Translations under genes and position numbers: made by a program
Source: Candidatus Pacearchaeota archaeon
GTDB lineage: Archaea; Nanoarchaeota; Nanoarchaeia; Pacearchaeales; GW2011-AR1
Direction: 5' to 3'
Length of the DNA: 8,378 bases
Assembly: GCA_002690445.1 (NCBI GenBank)
Contig: NZER01000135.1
Coordinates: 1 to 8,378 of the forward strand
The notes under the pieces: model-generated
The model's database searches: none
What the model saw: only the letters and a program-made list of their open reading frames with translations
What the model was told of the DNA's origin: nothing
Part shown: one piece after another, positions 4,758 to 8,378 of the stretch
How the letters are laid out: every line of letters begins with the position of its first letter
Numbering within the stretch: the first letter of the stretch is position 1

Positions 4758-4766
4758 TGCTACAAT
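4758..4766 (+). promoter_or_regulatory. Candidate extended -10 promoter for the 4878 gene block
   Basis: TG-C-TACAAT has five of six matches to TATAAT plus the TGn extension. It closely resembles the box at 3535-3543. It lies downstream of the terminator and about 110 bases before the 4878 start, so it could drive the membrane protein and terminase genes. No -35 at normal spacing is visible. Confidence 0.48.
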
Positions 4767-4792
4767 CAGCGTAGCTGTAACCTCTCGCAGCC

Positions 4793-4837
4793 GGGAGCCC
4801 CACGTCTTGCCGTTCCAAGCTAGTCGCCGGGGCTCTC
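4793..4837 (+). promoter_or_regulatory. Leader stem-loop upstream of the 4878 gene
   Basis: GGGAGCCCC (4793-4801) pairs with GGGGCTCTC (4829-4837), nine pairs including one G-U. The 27-base loop contains a small inner CTTG/CAAG stem. No T-run follows, so termination is unlikely. It falls within the predicted leader of the 4758 promoter and may be a structured untranslated region. Confidence 0.4.
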
Positions 4838-4877
4838 GTCATAGGGAGGCTGGATCGTTCAAGTAAGAGAGAGTACA

Positions 4878-5390
4878 TTGCGATATGTCAGAAATCCGTT
4901 ACTCCGCTGGTTGACCATCCTGGTCGTCCTCCTGGTCGCCCTCGCGTTCTTCACGAACGATTCGGGGGCTTCGTCGTCTTTCGGGGACGAGCAATACTGC
5001 ACGCACGAAGTTCTGGAAGGGCTGGCAACCCACGTCGGATATGCCTACTACCCGTGGGAGGAAACGATCGAGCTCCGGCGCAGCTGGGGGCAGATACCGG
5101 CTGACTGGCAGCTGGAAGACCGCGAGCACCTGGCCGCGCTGCATATCGTGATGTCTGACAGGTCGTATGTCGGAAAGCGGGCCTGGGTGCTCGCGGTAGA
5201 AACCGGGCGGGTGCTGTGGGTGGACGTGGTTGACGCGATGGCGAATCCCGGGGCTGTGGTAGATTTGACTCCGCAGTTGTTCGGTTACCTTTTGGGCCGG
5301 CCAGATGGCCCAGGCAGTCGGGGAGGCCAGGACGTGATAGTTCTGATTCCGACGTGCCAGGACACCTACAGCTGGCCGGTGTACCCGTAG
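4878..5390 (+). CDS. Membrane-anchored double-psi beta-barrel-like protein (170 aa)
   Basis: A 170-residue protein starting at TTG 4878, four bases after GAGAG. Residues 1-10 are basic, and residues 10-26 (RWLTILVVLLVALAFFT) form one clear hydrophobic segment, so it is a membrane anchor or uncleaved signal; no lipobox Cys is seen. The remainder would be outside the cytoplasm. Its layout (HVGYAYYPWEE, IPADW, AWVLAVETGRVLWVDVVDA, then VVDLTPQLFGYLLGRP and VIVLI) resembles the RlpA/expansin-like double-psi barrel, in which a 'vDLs..af..L' strand-helix and an acidic V-D motif are typical. Two Cys (39, 162 approx.) could form a disulfide. A cell-wall or lysis role is possible, but the match is by eye only. 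The terminase ATG follows its stop with no gap. Confidence 0.62.
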   Translation: MRYVRNPLLRWLTILVVLLVALAFFTNDSGASSSFGDEQYCTHEVLEGLATHVGYAYYPWEETIELRRSWGQIPADWQLEDREHLAALHIVMSDRSYVGKRAWVLAVETGRVLWVDVVDAMANPGAVVDLTPQLFGYLLGRPDGPGSRGGQDVIVLIPTCQDTYSWPVYP

Positions 5391-6806
5391 ATGGCAGTAG
5401 CGACCGCACCGGCGACCAAGACCTACGGCGAGCGGTCGCCGGTGCGGTCCATTGTGCCCGACCCGATGAAGCAGGAGACGCTGCGCCAGCTGGCGATCAC
5501 CCTGAGCCCGATGCAGCGGGCTCCGTACTTCTGCGACGCCAGGCTGCTCCAGGTGCCGGGTGGGTGGCGCGCCGGCAAGTCGTTCAACGCGGCCCTGTGG
5601 CAATGGTGCCGGATTATGACCGGGCCGCTTCATTGGATCGTCGGCCCTGACTACTGGCAGGCGATGGCTGAGTTCAACTACATCGTCGCGTTCGCCAAGG
5701 CCGCGGGGCTCTGGAAGTCGAATACCAGCGACAAGCGTGGTGCCAACACCCTCATCCTGAACGTCAGCTATCCCCTGGGCGACCCCAGCGGCGAACTGAT
5801 CAAGGTCGAAACGAAGTCGGCGGTTCACCCGGAGAAGCTGGGCTCAGTAGCGCCGGCGACGATCCTGATGGTCGAGGCTGGACAGCAGACGAAGGAAGTG
5901 CGCGACATCCTGATCGGCCGGACAGCCGAGCTCCGCGCGCCGATGATGATGTCGGGCACCTTCGAGAAGGCGCAAGCGTGGTACGTCAACTTCTACGAGC
6001 ATAACCTGCTGGGGCACGGTGTTGAGTACATCCGGGGCGCCCAGGTCTTCCGCCTACCGACGCACTCGAATGAGACGGTCTTTCCAGGCGGGCTCAACAA
6101 CCCCGAGATTCAGCACCAGCAAGAAGTGTTGCCCGAAGATTTCTTCAACGAGAAGTTCCTGGCGTTTCCCAGCCGGCCGCAGCACCTGGTCTTTGGCAAG
6201 TGGCGCCAGCCCGAGCTCCAGCGCGGCACTCCCAGCTGGGGGCCGGGCATTGATATGACGGAGCCCGTCTACCTCGCTATCGACCCCGGCACGGCCCACC
6301 CGCACGCTGTCTGTGTGTTCCAGATGGAGGGCAACACCGCCTGGCTGCTCGATCTGGTCTGGTTGAAGAACCGAACCTGCCAGCAGGTGATCGACGAGTG
6401 CAAGGAGCGCGCCTGGTGGGATAAGGTGACCTATTGGGTGATCGACGTGGCGGCGGGCCAGCGGGGGCCGGAGCGCAGCTACCTCGACATCTGGCGGGAG
6501 AACCTGCCGGGCATCCCATACGGGACCACCAAGATTGCCCTACTGGCCGGCAACAACCTCCATCGGCAATGCCTGATCGCCGAGTGGGGTGACCCGAAAC
6601 TCATGTTGTTCGAGTGTGAGGCAACCTCCATCCTGGAGTGGGAATATGACCACCACCACTATAAGAAAGCCAAGGACGGTGAGCCCCTTGAAGAGCCCCA
6701 CCCGTTCGACGACGACGCAATCAAAGCAACCACCTATTTCCTGTGGGACAGGTTCCACGATGGTTCTCAGTACGAGCCCGAAACAACGTCCGTCGTCTTC
6801 GCTTGA
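5391..6806 (+). CDS. terL: Phage terminase large subunit, ATPase and nuclease (471 aa)
   Basis: The DNA-packaging motor protein. It pumps the genome into the empty head with ATP and cuts the concatemer. N-terminal ATPase: Walker A GGWRAGKS (57-64), Walker B-like ILMVEA (158-163) with the catalytic Glu but Val in place of the usual Asp, and the coupling motif SGT (188-190). C-terminal RNase H-like nuclease: Asp298 (YLAIDPGTAHPH), Asp352 (YWVIDVAAG) and the DDD at 440-442 (HPFDDDAIKA) supply the three metal-binding acids. The length is normal for the family. The ATG at 5391 directly abuts the upstream TAG and lacks a clear ribosome site, so coupling or a later start (ATG 5466) is possible; both keep Walker A. 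A 16-bp inverted repeat lies in codons 4-20. No small subunit is recognisable next to it. Confidence 0.93.
   Translation: MAVATAPATKTYGERSPVRSIVPDPMKQETLRQLAITLSPMQRAPYFCDARLLQVPGGWRAGKSFNAALWQWCRIMTGPLHWIVGPDYWQAMAEFNYIVAFAKAAGLWKSNTSDKRGANTLILNVSYPLGDPSGELIKVETKSAVHPEKLGSVAPATILMVEAGQQTKEVRDILIGRTAELRAPMMMSGTFEKAQAWYVNFYEHNLLGHGVEYIRGAQVFRLPTHSNETVFPGGLNNPEIQHQQEVLPEDFFNEKFLAFPSRPQHLVFGKWRQPELQRGTPSWGPGIDMTEPVYLAIDPGTAHPHAVCVFQMEGNTAWLLDLVWLKNRTCQQVIDECKERAWWDKVTYWVIDVAAGQRGPERSYLDIWRENLPGIPYGTTKIALLAGNNLHRQCLIAEWGDPKLMLFECEATSILEWEYDHHHYKKAKDGEPLEEPHPFDDDAIKATTYFLWDRFHDGSQYEPETTSVVFA
5402..5449. repeat. 16-bp perfect inverted repeat at the terminase start
   Basis: GACCGCACCGGCGACC (5402-5417) and GGTCGCCGGTGCGGTC (5434-5449) are exact reverse complements with a 16-base spacer. 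They lie in the first codons of the terminase, or in its leader if translation starts at 5466. No T-run follows, so it is not a standard terminator. It could be a packaging-recognition site, a DNA-binding site or a translation-control hairpin. Confidence 0.75.
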
Positions 6807-6975
6807 GAGGTTCGCGGCGCTGCCGCCGCACCTACGCGAAGACCTACTGCGGCTGGCCGGTCTGGTCGAGCACAACCGCCAGATACACGTCCTCTGCCGG
6901 TTTGAACATGGCAAGCTGATAACGGCCCATGCGTCAAAGATGAAGCGGTTGTATGCGAGTGATGCTGTAGGATAG
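6760..6975 (+). CDS. Small protein overlapping terminase end (71 aa)
   Basis: A 71-residue protein starting MVLSTSPKQRPSSSLERFAA. The ATG at 6760 has an ACAGG ribosome site about seven bases upstream and overlaps the terminase gene by 47 bases. Residues 15-36 (LERFAALPPHLREDLLRLAG) are helical. The C-terminal part alternates as a beta hairpin (QIHVLCRFEHGKLITAHASK) and then MKRL. The helix followed by 'i.v...f..Gki......kR' resembles the small DUF2292/YezD-type layout seen in many bacteria and phages, judged by eye only. It is basic and has no metal site. The intrinsic terminator 20 bases after its stop makes it the last gene of the terminase unit. Confidence 0.6.
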   Translation: MVLSTSPKQRPSSSLERFAALPPHLREDLLRLAGLVEHNRQIHVLCRFEHGKLITAHASKMKRLYASDAVG

Positions 6976-6994
6976 GCACAGAAAAGGCCAGTAA

Positions 6995-7030
6995 GGTCGC
7001 CCTCGCCCCAGGTGAGCGCGATCTTTTTTT
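6995..7030 (+). terminator. Strong intrinsic terminator between terminase unit and portal gene
   Basis: The arms at 6995-7007 and 7011-7023 form 12 of 13 pairs (two G-U, one C-C mismatch) around a CCA loop. Seven consecutive T residues follow (7024-7030). This is a textbook Rho-independent terminator. It ends only 11 bases before the portal ATG, an unusual place to stop transcription in a packaging operon. Confidence 0.8.
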
Positions 7031-7041
7031 GTGTAGGTTCC

Positions 7042-8378
7042 ATGCCAGAACGCAAAGCGGACACCGCCGCCCGTGATGAGGATGGCCGGCTGACCATCGA
7101 AGATTGGGACGGCGCCTTTGAGGGCGATGAGATTGCCTCGATGTGCGCTGCGCTGATCAAAGATATGAAGCCCCGTGACGACCTGTGGGACGACCTCAAG
7201 GCAATCAAGTTCGGGAACCACCCGGTAGATATTGCCGAAGAGTTCAAGGCTATCCAGCGGAGCGAGATTCGCGTCCCCTACGCGATGAACACCGTCAACA
7301 ACTACGTTGATGGCATCCTGCACGGTGGGATCACCTACAAGATTCCGCCACGCTCGCAGGAGCCCGAGGACCGGAAGCGATCGACCAACCTGGAGCGGTG
7401 GGTGAGTGCGTACATGCGCCGGCTGGAGAAGGAAGCGCCATACGGGACCGTGATGCGGCGCAGCGGGGACGACATCGTAGGCTACGGCCAGGGCGCGGCG
7501 AAGACGATGCTGGCGCTGGACAACTGGGCGTCGATGCCCCAGCCCGAAGACCTCTACTTCCGCGAGGTGATCACCGACGGGACAACCAAGCGGAAGGGCA
7601 AGAAGAAAGAAGAGCTCACCGACAAGGAGAGCGCCGAGTACGAGCGAAACCGGGAGACGTTCAAGAACACGTTTGCGATGCTGCCGGTGGCCTGGCGGCA
7701 TGTGCAGATGCGGAACTTCTACCCTCTGTACGGCGAGGAATACATCGGGGGGGTCGAGCGCACCTGGCGCTCAGAGTATGAACTGGCAGAGAAGTACCGC
7801 GTCTACTTCGACCCGAAGGGCTCCAGGGCGCGCGGCAAGAAGGGCCAATACTCCAGCAGCGGGCTTGTAGCTGGCAAAGACGCCTTCAAGGACGTGCTAC
7901 TGTCCCCGCCGATCGGCACCGCCGGCGACGAGCGCGGCACCGAGGTCACCTTTGAAGCGACCACCGCAAACCAGATGTCCGCGCGCTACGCCGGGAAGGG
8001 TGCCGGGGGGAAGAGGGACCGCATCCGGGAGGTTTGGGAATGGTCGGACAAGTGGGCGACGTACATCCTGATCTCCGGGAAGCTGGTGTCACGATTCCGG
8101 CACGGTTACGGGTGGCCTCCGACGATGCACGTCCTGGCCCGCACCACGTCCGACGGTGGCAACGAAGAGCAGGCGATTGGCCTGTTGCGGAATATGAAAG
8201 ACCTGGTGCCAGCGTTCGACCGCCGGCTGACGATGAACGAGATCGCCAGCGAGCGGAACGTGATGAACTACCACATCCTGACCTCGACGAACCCGGACGC
8301 GAAGCGCCCGATGGCGTCGGACAACCGCCAGCCTGAGCCGATCCGCCTCAAAGCCAATGAGGTTCCCTACGCATCGCC
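7042..8378 (+). CDS. Phage portal-like protein, N-terminal part (runs off right edge)
   Basis: The frame is open from ATG 7042 to the window end, 445 codons without a stop. It starts MPERKADTAARDEDGRLTIE, after TAGG five bases upstream. Helical text (KDMKPRDDLWDDLKAIKFGN) is followed by RVPYAMNTVNNYVDGIL, which resembles the segment of portal proteins where the wing begins. Later stretches such as HVQMRNFYPLYGEE, VERTWRSEYELAEKYR and IREVWEWSDKWATYILISGK also have the portal look. Portal rings sit at the head vertex, bind the terminase and let DNA through. Position directly after the large terminase supports this, since terminase then portal is a standard phage order. The C-terminus is missing. 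A Lys-rich insertion near residues 181-192 (TTKRKGKKKEE) is unusual. The call is by eye and context. Confidence 0.75.
   Translation, partial: MPERKADTAARDEDGRLTIEDWDGAFEGDEIASMCAALIKDMKPRDDLWDDLKAIKFGNHPVDIAEEFKAIQRSEIRVPYAMNTVNNYVDGILHGGITYKIPPRSQEPEDRKRSTNLERWVSAYMRRLEKEAPYGTVMRRSGDDIVGYGQGAAKTMLALDNWASMPQPEDLYFREVITDGTTKRKGKKKEELTDKESAEYERNRETFKNTFAMLPVAWRHVQMRNFYPLYGEEYIGGVERTWRSEYELAEKYRVYFDPKGSRARGKKGQYSSSGLVAGKDAFKDVLLSPPIGTAGDERGTEVTFEATTANQMSARYAGKGAGGKRDRIREVWEWSDKWATYILISGKLVSRFRHGYGWPPTMHVLARTTSDGGNEEQAIGLLRNMKDLVPAFDRRLTMNEIASERNVMNYHILTSTNPDAKRPMASDNRQPEPIRLKANEVPYAS

Larger units (their letters stand above)
4436..4877 (+). other. Non-coding control region between two gene blocks
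   Basis: No credible gene is seen on either strand in these 442 bases. The region holds a promoter (4558-4587), a short transcript ending in an intrinsic terminator (4648-4684), a second promoter-like box (4758-4766) and a leader hairpin (4793-4837). The first 120 bases (4436-4557) have no recognised element beyond a short GTAG/CTAC palindrome at 4533-4542. No tRNA fold was found. Confidence 0.6.

Noticed and set aside
4432..4878. Minus-strand 148-codon open frame over the control region
   Set aside because: It runs through a strong terminator and two promoters of the + strand, its translation is basic low complexity, and no ribosome site is present.
4899..5828. Minus-strand 309-codon open frame
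   Set aside because: It lies opposite the barrel-like protein and the terminase, both better supported. Its His/Pro/Arg/Gln-rich translation is typical of an antisense shadow.
6934..7701. Minus-strand 255-codon open frame
   Set aside because: It is antisense to the portal-like frame and crosses the intrinsic terminator. The portal frame continues much further with sensible protein text.

Overview
The window looks like part of a tailed double-stranded DNA phage or prophage (Caudoviricetes-type) from a high-GC bacterium. The main evidence is a large-terminase gene with an ATPase motif and three nuclease aspartates (5391-6806), followed by the start of a portal-like gene (7042 to the right edge). 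The rest is a train of tightly packed, mostly overlapping small genes of phage type. Translation signals are bacterial: AGGAGG-type ribosome sites, GTG and TTG starts, and ATGA or TGATG stop/start overlaps. The host cannot be named from sequence alone. Frequent GGG, CGG and AGG codons and GC-rich hairpins fit Chloroflexota or Actinomycetota, but this is a guess.

Layout. (1) Positions 1-601 hold a leftward operon of three small genes linked by ATGA overlaps; the third runs off the left edge. (2) Positions 602-1547 are a divergent intergenic region of about 950 bases. It is extremely GC-rich and contains five same-strand copies of GCTAAC, dense G-quadruplex motifs, four CAGCTG palindromes, and a change from C-rich to G-rich on the + strand near 920. 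I read it as a control and/or replication-origin region, not as coding. (3) Positions 1548-3635 hold a rightward train of small genes: a 66-residue unknown, a Cys4 zinc-finger protein, an acidic helical protein, a member of what looks like a widespread small phage family, an unknown, a CxxC/CxxC zinc-ribbon protein, and a PD-(D/E)XK nuclease-like protein. (4) A new transcription unit appears to start inside the end of the nuclease gene (extended -10, 5' hairpin, AGGAGG). It covers an acidic protein (3583-4044) and a coiled-coil-like protein (4046-4435).

(5) Positions 4436-4877 form a non-coding control region. It has a good promoter (TTGACA, 18 nt, GATACT), about 90 nt of transcript and a strong intrinsic terminator, which is the layout of a small RNA or attenuated leader. 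A second promoter with a structured leader follows. (6) Positions 4878-8378 are the packaging and structural block: a membrane-anchored double-psi-barrel-like protein, the large terminase, a 71-residue protein overlapping the terminase end, an unusually good intrinsic terminator, and the portal-like gene.

How it works together. The leftward and first rightward units look like early or accessory genes controlled from the central GC-rich region. The rightward units from about 3583 onward lead into packaging and head genes. The control elements are dense and unusual: two intrinsic terminators, three matching extended -10 boxes, a 16-bp perfect inverted repeat at the first codons of the terminase, and a 10-bp palindrome inside a coding region. 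No small terminase subunit, integrase, tRNA, CRISPR array or insertion sequence could be recognised.
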